Source of the DNA: Epiperipatus broadwayi
Taxonomy: Eukaryota > Onychophora > Udeonychophora > Euonychophora > Peripatidae
DNA length: 64,000 nt
Assembly (NCBI GenBank): GCA_028023455.1
Contig: JAQFVV010012531.1
Span: forward strand, 1,676,001-1,740,000
Direction of reading: 5' to 3'
The notes under the pieces are model-generated. The model saw nothing but the letters and a program-made list of their open reading frames with translations. It had not been told where the DNA came from and did not search any database. The translations under genes were made by a program, and so were the position numbers. Positions 1 to 11,400 of this stretch are shown here, piece by piece (within the stretch, counting starts at the first letter, position 1; each line of letters opens with the position of its first letter).

Positions 1-581
1 AACACCCCATCATGTATGCATCAAGAACTCTCTCAAAAGCAAAAAAAATTACAGACAACTTGACAAAGAAGCATTGGCCATTATGTTCAGCCTTAAAAAT
101 TTCAACAGTTTCTGTTCAGAAAAAATTTTAACATTTGTTACTGACCACAAGCCATTACTTAGAATTTTGGTCATGATCCTCTTGCACTTGAAGATTTAAG
201 CCCATGCATGATGTGTTGGAGGAATATAATGTCAGTGTATGATTATAAAATATAAAAAGGGGGAAAGTCAGTGCTCACGTCAATGCTTTGTTGAGAATAT
301 CAGATAAACAGAAACAAATAACTACAGAGGCTGAAATAAACTATATAGATGTCCTAAAATTGGAGAAATTAAATAGTGAAAGAGTAGCCAGATGGATAAG
401 TTCATATTAAGTCTACCAAATGTTGATGCAGTAGATTAAAAATGGATGGCCAGTTGCAAGGCCTCATTTAGTTTACCCAAGATTTTGGGCAAATCTAAAT
501 TATCCATTTGTAAAGGGTGTATTTTAATGGGTGACCAGTTTTGACATTACTGCATGAAGGGCACCCAGGAGTTGTGTGAAG
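1..581 (+). pseudogene. Ty3/gypsy retrotransposon, RNase H to zinc-binding domain (left part)
   Basis: The + strand carries the RNase H region of a Ty3/gypsy Pol polyprotein, entering from outside the window. Around 15-160 the motifs YASRTLSK, DKEALAI and VTDHKPLL are readable; these are the usual RNase H signature. Near 268-290 a degenerate version of the 'ADALSR' tether follows, and near 545-580 the start of the H2C2 integrase zinc domain (LHEGHPGVV). Several frameshifts and stops make it non-functional. The domain stops abruptly at about 581, where a minus-strand non-LTR element begins, and resumes at about 2622. The reverse transcriptase part would lie left of position 1. Family assignment is firm; lineage within Ty3/gypsy is not resolved. 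Confidence 0.85.
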
Positions 582-778
582 TTATGATGTGATGTGAGGT
601 ATTTTGGCTTCTCCTTAAACGAAGTCAAGAATATCTCAGCAATTATGCAGATAAACCTGTTAGCCATTTTATTCTCCATTCCCCACTCTCAAGTCTTCCC
701 ATATTCTGCCCCACCCCATTTCCACAACATAATCTTTATCAACTCTATGGCCTTTATATATAAACCCCCCTTATCTCT

Positions 779-1230
779 TCACAAACCCAACATAAAAACT
801 AATAACCCACTTTCTGTATAGTCACTTTGTTCATGTCTATTCTCCCATAACTTCATTATCTGTACCCTTTCTGCTTTCAAGCATTTACATTCAATCAACA
901 GGTGCCTAATATTTTCTATACCTTCCTTGCACAATTTGCACACTAAATTATCCATGGTTTTCCATTTACATGTATATTCTCTTGTTGCTAAAGATCCCGT
1001 TCGAGCCTTAAATAATAAACTACTTTCCCTACTATTATCATAAATTAACTCGCATGCAATATTCCATTTACTTCTATATATATTTAAACTCTTCTTACCC
1101 TCCATACTAGTTCTCCATCTCTCCAACTCCCTATTTTTTATTAATGCTTCTATTCTTTTATCCCATTTCTTATCACTATAACACTCAACAGTCCTTCTAA
1201 CACAATCATCCCATCTTTTATACAAGTAAT
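779..1230 (-). pseudogene. ORF2 C-terminus of CR1-like element copy A
   Basis: The open minus-strand frame encodes the C-terminal region after the reverse transcriptase. It has the spacing C-x2-C...H-x4-C (CKLCKEGIENIRHLLIEC), preceded by an 'ARTGSL' block typical of CR1/Jockey-group ORF2 ends. The homologous stretch in copy B lies at 11700-12075. The open frame runs on upstream to 1393, but homology with copy B stops near 1215-1230, so those residues come from unrelated sequence and are not part of the domain. The frame is open but cannot be functional because the RT core is missing. Confidence 0.7.
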
Positions 1231-2365
1231 GAAACAGTAAGATTCGTATTCGAATCTTAAGTTTCACCTTTTTCTGTTGTCTCTCACTGACCGGTCTATC
1301 CTGCCCAAATTTAAACTTTTTGATATCGAATTGTGTGTGTAGCAATATTAAAAATGTATAAATATATGTAGAATTCAGCACAAACACACACACATTTCGA
1401 TCTCAAATTAAAGGCAATAAATAGGGATAAAATAATATAATTTAGATTTCTTTTAGTTATATATAATTTTGTATAATTTTAATCATTTATTTTGGATTAT
1501 AAAGTTCATATTTATTGCTTTGTTTAAATTTCGTTTAATAATAATTCTAAAAAAATCTGATGTAATATTTAATTAAAAGTTAAAATAATCTTATGTTCCC
1601 TTTTTGTCTTTGAAATTTAAAAGCATCGGACAGTGATAGATAATAGATTAATTAAAGAAAAATTCCCCAAAATGTAATTAGTAAATGTAAAATGTAAACA
1701 ATAGAACGGCAGCTTTCTTTAATTAAAACCAACAAATTGCATTGATTATCCTCAGGGCAGATTAAGTAGAACCTAAAAATACCTTAACAAAAATGTGAAA
1801 GATCAAGATAAAAAAAAAGAGGCCATCTTAGACTTGCGGGAGACATTCACTTCAACTTTAGCTTTGCTCTTGATCACTGAGAGTCTCCAAAAATATAAAA
1901 ATAATTTGTTCTTGCCAAGGTATGACCGAGTAAAGCACCTAGATTATTCTCCATCGGGAGATGGCCTATCGGATGTCGAACTTTCCATTGCCCATCATAA
2001 ATTCACCATGAAAATCTGCTGCCTGAAATAAATGAGAAAGCTGCTGCTGCTGTGAAAGTAAATGAAATATCTAAATACAAGAAAGAATTGCCACTCGTGA
2101 ACTTTTTGCTGCTAAACTAATGGAATCAGAAAACTTCTTATAAAACAGGTACCTGTCTGTTTTCAAACTCTAGAGTACTCTAATAATATGCTATAGCACT
2201 TCTTCATATTAATTATCTAAATTATAAAATGTAAAAACTATCATTTGTATAACTAAAATTAAATAATTAATTTAATGTGTAAATTTCTCTAATAATCTAG
2301 CTTACTTCACTCTATCTTTCTTGGGTGCGTATTTCTCAAATCTACATTTTATCTATAGTTATTAT
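1231..2365. other. Unidentified segment replacing the RT core of copy A
   Basis: This 1.1-kb AT-rich stretch lies between the two coding remnants of copy A but does not match copy B. A perfect 9-bp hairpin with a 4-nt loop sits at about 1238-1259, next to the left breakpoint. The 78-codon + frame at 1795-2031 has no recognisable domain and is not called. It may be a further nested insertion or a rearranged filler. Confidence 0.4.
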
Positions 2366-2619
2366 TTAATTATTGCATGCTATACGCCTATCTGACCTAA
2401 AACCTCCTTGCATTTCCCCCACTACATTATTCTCTTCCATCCATTTTACAATTCTTCCAGCTACCATATATGAGAAAATTTTATATAAAACTGATGTTAC
2501 CACTATCGGTCTATAATTATTTAACTTTCTATGATCTTTACCCTTCCCTTTAAATAATAATATTATTCTTGTATTACTCCAACTAACCGGAAAAACTGTC
2601 TTCTGTGCCATTTTCATCC
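2366..2619 (-). pseudogene. Reverse transcriptase fingers fragment, CR1-like element copy A
   Basis: This minus-strand fragment shows RT fingers motifs: ILLFKGKGKD, LNNYRPI and VLYKIFS, followed by the block that leads into the palm (MQGGFRSDR). The same block occurs in copy B at 13140-13380 on the same strand. Beyond 2380 toward lower coordinates, similarity to copy B is lost, so the palm with the catalytic aspartates is absent here. At the other end, similarity stops at about 2612-2619, where gypsy coding starts on the opposite strand; this is the 5' truncation point. Confidence 0.75.
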
Positions 2620-2621
2620 AA

Positions 2622-3675
2622 GCAATTGACTCACAGCTACATCTGGTAGTCAAAAATAACTGCAGACATTGAGAAAAATATTTTTAAAATGTTCAGCATG
2701 TCAAATAGAAATGAATATGGGGGCTAAAGAATATATGCCATGGCCAATAGCAAGGGGAGTCTGGCAGAATCCACATAGACCATGTGGCCAATAAATGGAA
2801 AAATATTACTGGTGGTTATAGATGCTTATTCAAAATGGACAGAGTGTCAAATCATTAAAGATTTAAGTGCTAACGAAATAATTAAAATTTTTAATTCAGT
2901 TTTTGCATGTCATGGCTTACTGGAAATCATTGTATCTGATAATGGAATGACATTCATTGCAAAAAAAACTGAAGATTATTTTTAAAACAATGACATCAAA
3001 CATATACATACATCACCATATCACCTGGAGTCAAATGGCCTCACTGGAAAAGCCATTTAAATAATAAAGAAGGCATTAAAGAAAGTGGACAATTGTGATT
3101 TACAACAAGCAATTAATAACACAATGCTGTACCAACACTCAACACTATCAACAGTTACTGGAAAGTCTCCCACAGAATTGCTGATGAGCAGGAAATTGTG
3201 AATTAAATTATCTTTACTACTGCTTAATCTGGCCAAAAAGAATGACAGCAACAAAAAAGTAAATACATTTGCAAATGGGGATAAAGTTTGGGTACGTGAC
3301 ATGTTAAAAAAGAAATGGGTAGAAGGAATAATCACAAAATTGTTATCTTATCAAGTAGTAATCATTCAATTATAAAATGGTACTACTTATAGGAGACACA
3401 TAAATCATGACCAGCAATAAGTTGTTGAAAAATCGCAAACATTACCAGATATTCCAAATGAGAGATTACTGAATGAGTGGCAAAATACAGAAATAAAACA
3501 ACAGGAAGTAATAGAGGAAAAGGAAATACTAGAAAATAATGAAAGGGACCCAATATTGAGAACTAAACCAAATGAAATGACAAACTATACACCCAGACCA
3601 AAATGGCAAACCCAGAAACTGTAAAATTAAAAGACTATATGTAAAGCTACCTAACCAGTATCACATTTTTCTGGA
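2622..3675 (+). pseudogene. Ty3/gypsy integrase and Pol C-terminus (right part)
   Basis: The gypsy reading frame resumes here in the second half of the zinc domain (SYIW, then ADIEKNIF) and continues into the integrase catalytic core. Readable blocks are GPINGKILLVVIDAYSKW near 2785-2840 (first catalytic Asp in VIDAYSKW), VSDNG near 2933 (second Asp) and SPYHLESNG near 3015-3040 (catalytic Glu context). A chromo-like or tail region with WVRDMLKKKW follows near 3290. There are several stops, for example at 2983 and 3058, so it is a pseudogene. It is the continuation of the element at 1-581 after removal of the nested insertion. Confidence 0.85.
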
Positions 3676-3688
3676 GTAAGGGGAGGTG
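3676..3688 (+). other. Polypurine tract of gypsy element
   Basis: A purine-rich run (GTAAGGGGAGGTG) lies directly before a TG-starting sequence, downstream of integrase. This is where plus-strand DNA synthesis primes in LTR retrotransposons. Confidence 0.6.
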
Positions 3689-3965
3689 TGTTATATATAG
3701 AGAGAGTATTTTTATTTAGTGGATAAAAAAATAGAGTAAAATATATAGAGAGTAAAATGTATATAAAATGAAACAAAGAGTGATATTTAAATAAACAATA
3801 CAGTCTAAAATTAGTATAGATAAAGGTTCAAACATTTAGTTTAAAGATAGATGATATCCCAGAAGAGAAAGGAATGCGGCTGATAATAATTGTAATATTG
3901 AAAGCTGATAACAAATTAAAATAACTCTTGTGTTTAATAAAGTTAAACTAATAAAAAGATGTGCT
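3689..3965 (+). repeat. Start of 3' LTR of gypsy element (right end unresolved)
   Basis: The LTR is inferred to start with TGTTATATATAG immediately after the polypurine tract. It contains two polyadenylation-type signals (AATAAA-like) near 3934 and 3949. No matching ...CA end or target duplication could be fixed, so the LTR may run further. The 105-codon hydrophobic frame at 3961-4278 lies in or just beyond this LTR and is not called as a gene. Confidence 0.5.
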
Positions 3966-4279
3966 TTGTATTCAAATAGAAGTAATTGATCAAATTAAAT
4001 CCAAATTCCATACTCCAAAAATTATGTGTAAAAACGATACTCCAGAAAAAAAGAGACATTACTGTGACTATGAACAAGGAGAATATAAAAGAACAGGCAA
4101 GAAACTTGTGGTGTCTTTTTTTTCTCCTTGTGTGGTCTTGCTACTGCTGTGCTTTGGACATCTCAGCATAGTGTTTGCTGGGCGGACTTCCATTCCCATT
4201 ACTTCTCTGAAGCAAGGGCCATTGGTGATGGACTGTGATTCCAGGATTTCAGCACCTCGAAGTAATCCAGATGACTAGA

Positions 4280-5720
4280 ACTGAAACAGATCGCACAAAT
4301 CTTATATATTTTATAAATGTCCTAAGGGGCTCTTCAAGAGTATGAGCTCAAGATCAGGGAAAAGTATAGTGAATTGATCTGAATCGAAATCCATTTTGAT
4401 ACAAGAACTTATTCTTATATTGACGAAGACAGGGTTTATTTATTCATGTTAATTTCATAATTATTGTCATATTACATTAAATTATTTCACATTAATAAAA
4501 GTGTGTAATGTTTTAAACTGTTGGTCTGTTTACTTAATGTATATTCATGTTTGCTGGTCACTCAACTAGAGGCAGAGACACAGCTATTATATAAAATAAT
4601 CGGTATAAAACCAAGTGAGTTTATAATAATTAACCTTAAAGAAAATTTACATCTCCCAACTATTTAACAGGAGAAACAGTAGTTGTTGGTTAGACATCCA
4701 CACCATGTGATGGCATGATTTATGTGCTAAAACACATAAAAATGCCGTTTACATGGCGAGCGTATTTTCGTGGCCATGTGTTACATATATTCAACAGTTC
4801 TGTTGTACTACACATTGCACATCATGTTGTCGCATTGCAATAAATTATTTTGGAAAATTCACACACTTCACACTTTTTTACAGTGTCATGCGAGAGTGTG
4901 TGTCTTACAATTATGTATAAATTGTTAATTGTAAATAAAGCTTTTTTTTTTATTGAAATCACATGATTTGACCAAGCAATAATTATCAGAGGGTTTATCC
5001 ACTTCTGTAGTCAAATTTTAAGGTGCAAAACCTTGTCAAAGGATATGTCTGAACAATACTTTGAAGGAGGTAACACATCAAATAATGTATTCTCGATAAT
5101 CTTAATGAGACAAAGAACACGGCGCAGGAAAACCTAAACGTTGTTTCATTCTCGCAATTAATGACCACTTTGTTCAAGCTATATGTCTGATATATTACTG
5201 TAGTGCAAACAGCTTGTTTTTTTAAATTTATTTATACCAAAAAAAAAGAAACTGTAATAAATGTAAAATTTGTTGATGCATACATTAATAATTAACGCTA
5301 GTATTAAGGAATTTAACTAAAATTTGGAATGGATTACGAATGATACGCAACACATTGTTTATAATTTAATATATTTTACTTCTTAAATATAGATTAAATA
5401 AACATAAGTGCATGACACATGCAGGTGGGTTATAAAGTAAACATATATAAAACAAATATTAGCAAGTAATAGAATAATAACTGAATAAGTTATTATTTAA
5501 CAAGCATTTAGAGTTTTAGAATTTAATTTAAGAAATAGGCAAGTTTTTATTTTTAAAATACATTTAAAATTTTAATCCCATGTTTCATTAATTGCTATCT
5601 TAAGAAATTTATTGTTTTCTAATTATTACTTTAAATAATTTTATTTAGGCTAAGTAAGGTTACATTATCTCGAAAACATAAATAGATCACCATGAATTAC
5701 AATTGCGTATTAGATGAATC
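4280..5720. other. Gene-less AT-rich stretch
   Basis: No coding frame with recognisable motifs was found. The stretch includes the left arm of a 38-bp inverted repeat (4679-4716) and a palindrome-rich tract around 4730-4920. Short open frames here look random. Confidence 0.4.
4679..4716 (+). repeat. 38-bp inverted repeat, left arm
   Basis: This arm matches the reverse complement of 8979-9016 over 38 positions, with a few differences in the middle (around 4698-4703). The two arms enclose 4.3 kb that contains the decayed non-LTR element at 5726-7830 and the A-rich tandem array. They could be remnants of terminal inverted repeats or two oppositely oriented copies of one dispersed repeat. Confidence 0.55.
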
Positions 5721-5725
5721 TGTTA

Positions 5726-7830
5726 TTAGTCCATATGGTTTGAAGTTGATTGATGTTGAGATAGTCCTTGTGATATGAAGTTCATAGGTGTATGGAATAG
5801 CTTCCATGTCTCCTCATAAATGAATTTTGATGATAGTAGCTTATCTCTTTGTTTTATCTTTTGCAGCGATTGTATAAAGCATAATCTTTCATCAGGGGGA
5901 GGCTGCAAATACCTTTTCTTGCACCTCGCATACAAGATTGAATATGTGATGAAAATTGACATTCTAATGGGTGGAAATTGTTTTTTTAATGCAGTCTTGT
6001 AATGATATAATAAGGTAGTAGTCTACCTTTATGTTTCGATAAATAATAGATCTTATTGTTCCAAGTTCATTGCACGAATTGATGATATGATAGTATGTCT
6101 CGTCTTTTCTTCTGCAGTTTGGGCATAATGGGTCAACTTTGATGATATGCCATTTAAAGTGCAGGAACCACAATGTAGGCAAGGCATCCAAGTTTATTTT
6201 ACTGATGAAGTCCAAATATTTGAGTTTTAGAGACCAACATTTGAACAAGATTTGTTATTTTATAATTGGTTATGCCTAATTTTGTATTTTGTAAATTTTG
6301 ATTCGGGTTCATTAATTTCTGAGCACTCCAGATATTTATTTTGTTGGTGGTGATGATGTCTGGCGTAATGTTGATATATTGCTGGATGTTTTGTGCTATT
6401 TTATCTAGACAGCTGCTTTTCTTTGGGGTGGTGTGTCAGTCAGCTGTATTAACTCAATTATGTGGTTATACCCATATTTAATTCCTAGGTAGGCTGAAAT
6501 AGCATGCAGTGACATGCTTATAATATGTGATACTGTTGCATTATGCTTATGCTTATGGAAACTGTTTTATTTCTTCAGAATAGCCTGGTGCAGAACCTAT
6601 TTATTTTTTATGAAGAAATTTGGGGTAGACATTATAGATAAGTAGTAGGAAATCCTGGACATAATCTTCATGTTCAGCAGGGCTACCTTACCCTGTAGGG
6701 ATAGGTAGACTTCTGCCAGATATTTAGTTATTTTCTCTGTAGAGTATATGATAGTGTCCTGAAGTTCCTTCGACATTGCTGTCTGTGACTTATATATGGG
6801 AAAGCCCAGAAATTTCTGGGGGTTAGCATGGTAGCTTGATGATATTCTTTTCCCAGTCAGAATACACCTGGTTGATGATTTCCTGGTGTTAATTTTTAAT
6901 CCAGACACATTAGAGAATGAGTTAATAGTTTGGTATAACTGGAACAGATATTTCTTGGGTGGAAGGATAACTAGAATGTTGTCCATATATGCTATGGTTC
7001 TAATATATCTATTTAGGCTAAGAACATAGATGCCAGGTAATTTATCCTCAATATTATTGATGAGGGGATTGATGAAAATTGTAAAAAGAAGGACTCTGAG
7101 AGGTGATCCTGGGGAGATCGATGATGTAGGGCTGAATCCTTTAGTGTGCTCCCATTCATTGAAATATGAATCTTTCTGTTGAGGAGAAAGTTCTCTAGAA
7201 TTTGAACTATCTCAGATGGTATATCAATATCTGCAAGTATTCCTAGCAATACTTGAGTGTTGACAGAGTCGAATGCATCTGATATATCTAATTGTACAGC
7301 TATGGGTCTAGACTGCCTATGAGACCTAATATGGTCGAGTAGTCTCTTAGTCTTACCCATAGCTATCAGAGCAGATATCCTTTTTTTGCATATTGCAATG
7401 GTGCTAATTGCTTGAGAATTATTGTTTGAATTTTGTCTTTTATGATTCCCTCCATTATCTTGATAAGGAGAGGGGACATAAAGATGGGACAAATGTTGAC
7501 ATTTGAATAGGATCTTGATTCTTCTTCATGAAGGGTACCAGTGCAATAGGATACAGGTTCTTGATTCTTTTTTTTCCTTCAGCCAGGTAGTTAATTATTC
7601 TCATCATTATGGGGACCAAGAAATTGCTAAGGTAATCTAGAAGAAACTTCGAGATTCCATGCATCCCTGGGTGCACATGATCTGAAAGAGATGACAGTTT
7701 TTGTTTCAGGGTTTTTTCAGTTATTCTATGCTTTGCTGCTGTACAATAATTATCATTGGCACCATGTTGTAATGGAGGGCATAATTGAAGAGAACTTTTG
7801 AAATGGAGTCTGATTGACTCAAGCATGTGA
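5726..7830 (-). pseudogene. Decayed non-LTR retrotransposon ORF2 (second family)
   Basis: Minus-strand frames in order give reverse-transcriptase landmarks. 7826-7455 holds the fingers (GMHGISKFLLDYL, then a degenerate Y-PIAL-P block). 7492-7013 holds the palm with LDISDAFDSV (first catalytic Asp) and a decayed RGSPQGSPLS block. 6986-6597 holds the catalytic block read as MDNILVIL, where YADD is expected, followed by VSGLKIN. 6248-5964 has a C-terminal CPNC...H...C zinc motif. Frameshifts and stops separate these parts. It does not match the CR1-like or RTE elements in this window; the clade is uncertain (L1/Tx1- or R1-like by eye). No endonuclease was recognised. Confidence 0.75.
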
Positions 7831-7875
7831 TATCTGGTGATTTTAACTTCATTATGATTTAAGTAGGAGGGAGTG

Positions 7876-8397
7876 CTAATTATTGTTCAAAGATTGCAAT
7901 GAATATACTAAATAGAGAATACCTAAGCAGGGCCAATGTCTATAAGCCACTAAGGATAGGTTGATTTCAGTTGTTGTTGATTGCTTACAGATGGTTTCCC
8001 AAGAATTGACTTTTTTTATATATATAAAAATAGATAACTTTTTTTTAAAAGAGTTTAAGTTTGTAAACATTTTATAATATATGTGTGTGAGACTATCCCA
8101 GGAATTGAAATTTATATACCAATGCATTTAAATGAAGAGTTTTTAACTGAGAATATTTCAAATTTATATTATTACTTTAAAAGAGGTGTAATGCTTTTTT
8201 ATACACATACAGATATTAATATATATTAAATGTACGCACATATCCACACATACATGTAAATATATGCTATTACATATCAAAATAAATTATTCTGATTACA
8301 CACATGGACTGGGAGGGTCCGAACTGTTGGAAAAGATACTAACTATGATGGAACATAGTAGGTGAAATGGGATGATGGCTAAATAATACCATTTCAA
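7876..8397. other. Gene-less stretch between non-LTR relic and tandem array
   Basis: This is AT-rich sequence with short TA-rich runs. The 83-codon minus frame at 7876-8127 shows no domain. Nothing else was supported. Confidence 0.35.
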
Positions 8398-8800
8398 GTA
8401 GAACCAAAAAAAAAAAAAACCTAATAAGTTTTAAATTTGTTGATGTTGTTTCAAAAAAAACAAAACAAAGTGAAACCAAAAAAAAAAAAAAAATGGTAAT
8501 AAGTTTTAAATTTGTTTATGTTATTTAAAAAAAAAAAAGCGAAACCAAAAAAAAAAAAGCTTACTAACTTTTAATTTTTTAAACAAAAATAGGAAACTAA
8601 AAATACAACCATAATAAGCGTACTAAGTTTTACATTTAAAAACAAAAAAAGAAACCCCTCCAAAAAAACGAAACCAAAAAAAAAGGCTTACTAACTTTAG
8701 AATTTATTTTTTAAACAAAAATCGGAAATCAAAAATACAACCATAATAAGCGCACTAAGTTTTACATTTAAAAAACAAAACAAAAAAAAACCCCAAATAA
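8398..8800 (+). repeat. A-rich tandem repeat array with GAAACC anchors
   Basis: Units begin with GAAACC or GAACC followed by a run of 9-16 A, then a spacer ending in an AAGTTTTA/AACTTT-type block. The first units are about 67-70 bp. Later units are about 130 bp and share the block ACAACCATAATAAGCG, seen near 8606 and 8740. The array ends in poly(A) and AAAACAAAA runs. It behaves like a local satellite in which the unit has been extended. Confidence 0.65.
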
Positions 8801-8978
8801 TGTTGATTTTATTTTATATTTATTTATTTTGTTGATGTTAATAAATGTTTACAAAAAAATAAAATAATATTTGTGTTTAATTTATTTGTAAATGAAAAAA
8901 AAAGTAAAAAAACAAGGAATTCAAATAAAAAAAGAAGGCCTGGCAATGTTCATACATTATATTTTTTCAAGAAAAACA

Positions 8979-9016
8979 ATGCCATCACACTGCATGGATG
9001 TCTAACCAACAACTAC
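8979..9016 (-). repeat. 38-bp inverted repeat, right arm
   Basis: This is the partner of 4679-4716 in inverted orientation. The 9-mer GGAGAAACA lies just outside both arms in the same orientation on the + strand (4669-4678 and 9017-9026), although the arms themselves are inverted. Confidence 0.55.
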
Positions 9017-9019
9017 CGG

Positions 9020-11340
9020 AGAAACAATGAGCATTGAAGTTTAAACTTACTTGCTGGGTTGGATACTGACTTGGAATATTACATCAAATCAAAATAACAA
9101 ACTAAGAGAAAAAGAAAATTCAATCTAAATTGCTGCACCAAAATTTAAGAAGAACTTATACAGCATTAGAATAAATTGTATAGACATTATTGATCATTAT
9201 ACAAAATGGGTTTTAAGAATTAAATATAATAAGAAAAGGATTATAGTATAATTTAAAATAAAAGTTAGTTTAATTAAGAGTTCACTAGTTGATGGCAATG
9301 TAAATGTTTTCTCTTGGCCAACTGGTGGAGATGACACAGGTAATTGGCAGATCATGATCAGAGACTGGTTTGAAAGGAAACAGGCATCAGTAGAGATTTA
9401 AAGTTCACTTATAGGCAAGCATCTTCTTTAAACAATTCACTAAATTTGGCCAAGATGTTTTGGGCTTTGGCATCATGAGTGGGAGATGAGAATCCCAGAA
9501 GTATGAGAAAGCAAACAGTCACTTCTTTTACTCCAACATTATTTATTTTGCCAATTAAACAGAAGTGAAATATGATAGCACTTTGAGATAAGACTTAGAA
9601 CAATTATATATGATGGCAAAAAATGAGCTATTTATACTTAATGCTATTATTTAAAGAATGTTGCCTTGAGGCAAGATATTTTATTTATTTCACTTATATC
9701 TAGAAACAGGACATAATCTTTTATTTCCATTACATTTTTGTTTAGATTTTAATCTGATAAAATTTTGGCCAACCAGTGTTTTAAACTCAGTATACTAGAT
9801 TATATCTTAAATTGATCTACATCTCTATATATGGCATGGAAAGACCGATCAATTAGCAAAGTAAAATTTAATTAAAGAATCTTTGGTCTTTATAACATTT
9901 TATACATTTTTTTAGAATGATACAATGATTCACCAAAATCTCAAGATCTACTGATTGCATTGTGTGACTCTTAAATGTCGATTTTATTTTACATAAATTA
10001 TAAAAAAATTCATTTACAATATATAAAGTTATTTATTACTAAATATGTAAAAGAACGTAAAATTTCTTCATAAATCATAAAATAAAAATGTTTTTTCATA
10101 ATTAATTTTCCATAAAATATTTAAATTTAGTAAAGATCTATTTAAATTCGTATATATATATATGCTATCACCTATTGCGAGATACTGGCGCTAATTACAT
10201 ATAAGTGGGGTTCAAACACATGTTAGCAGTTATATAATTAGCAACAGGCGAAGCACAAATGTATAGAACCATATTTATAACTTCAATACACACTTTGAGA
10301 ATAAATAAAATTGTTTTGATCTATTTATATATAAAATATGGGTCATTATTCTTAACCCAGTAAGCAGATGTTTAAGGAGTGGCCCACTATTTTATATAGG
10401 AAAACAGTTTGAGATCATGGAGCTTATGTGCAATAGAGTGAAACAAAAATCTGCACATCCTTTATATATACGATTGTTGCACATCCTTACATATATATAA
10501 TGGTAAATCATATAATCTTAGCCAATACTTAAAAATGATCAATAGAATATCAGCAATCTATTGTTAAGGGAACTCTAAAATAATAATGAAAACCCACTTA
10601 TTACCAGTATCCAAGATTTTAAATAAATCTTGAGTCACAGCAATTGACTAAACAAATTGAACTTCATCTACTTCAATCTGTATATGAAAGGATGTGTTAT
10701 AGTAGTTAATACATCTTATATATTTTCAAGATTGTATCAAATTCATGTGGAATTTCAATATATTTTCAGAAAATATTTTTAAGTAAATTAAGAATTGTTT
10801 TCAAATAACTGCCTTACAGCTAATTTATCTAGTCATCCAATTAAAAGGATATTAATCTATTCTATAAATGCAAAACAACAAGGAAGGAAAATATAAATAC
10901 TTAATCAAATAGCAATTGACTAGCCTGCTGAGTTTTTTTTTACTGTTCACCTGTAGAAAAATGTTGAAAAAAATATCCATCTACCCACGAGTTCTTAAGC
11001 TATTTTACCATTTATATATGATATACATGTATAATTTTGTTTAATTTAATTCTAAATCTATAGGCACATTAACATTACTTAAAAAACAAAACTCCATATG
11101 TTTTTCCCCAGCCTTTACATATCATTTAAGAGCAATTTTCTCCATCACATTTATGAGTTATCTATTGTATGATTGAATAATTACTATCTCCTAGTAATTA
11201 CTTAAATTTACAATAGGTGACCTAAAACAGAGTGAAAGAAATATGAATCCTGTTGATTGTGAAAAAGCAACAATTTTTTGCACAATTTTGTCTAGCATAA
11301 TGATAGAATAATAAATTTAATAAACATTCCCAAATTAACT
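9020..11340. other. Gene-less stretch, 2.3 kb
   Basis: No recognisable gene. A short open segment at 9291-9401 has more coding-like composition (it includes WPTGGDDTG and RDWFERKQ) but no known domain. Around 10180-10340 an LTR- or SINE-like patch includes GGGGTTCAAAC and AATAAA. The rest is AT-rich without structure I can name. Confidence 0.35.
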
Positions 11341-11349
11341 AAATCTCTC

Positions 11350-11400
11350 ACTTACAGTGATTGAACTTTGACATGAATCCTGAGTAGCTAACCATTTGAT
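11350..11400 (-). repeat. tRNA-derived SINE fragment (probable)
   Basis: Read on the minus strand, a box-A-like TGGTTAGCTACTCAGG is followed after a short gap by a box-B-like AAGTTCAATCAC. This resembles the internal RNA polymerase III promoter of tRNA-derived SINEs. The fragment is short and diverged. Confidence 0.35.

Larger units (their letters stand above)
582..2621 (-). mobile_element. CR1-like non-LTR retrotransposon copy A, 5'-truncated, nested in gypsy element
   Basis: This segment interrupts the gypsy integrase. Read on the minus strand it has reverse-transcriptase fingers (2619-2366) and the ORF2 C-terminus (about 1230-779), then a 3' UTR closely similar to copy B at 11455-12075. 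The 3' end carries short (TCACA)n-like repeats (586-598 on +) instead of poly(A), as CR1/L2-type elements often do. Copy A is 5'-truncated at about 2619. Sequence 1220-2375, where copy B has the RT palm and thumb, does not resemble copy B. Insert boundaries are inferred from where gypsy coding resumes; each could be off by a few bases. Confidence 0.8.

Noticed and set aside
1795-2031. 78-codon + strand frame
   Set aside because: No domain, and it lies inside the unexplained insert of a dead element.
3961-4278. 105-codon frame with a hydrophobic segment after the gypsy LTR start
   Set aside because: No family resemblance; it lies in or next to an LTR, and the hydrophobic run arises from T-rich DNA.
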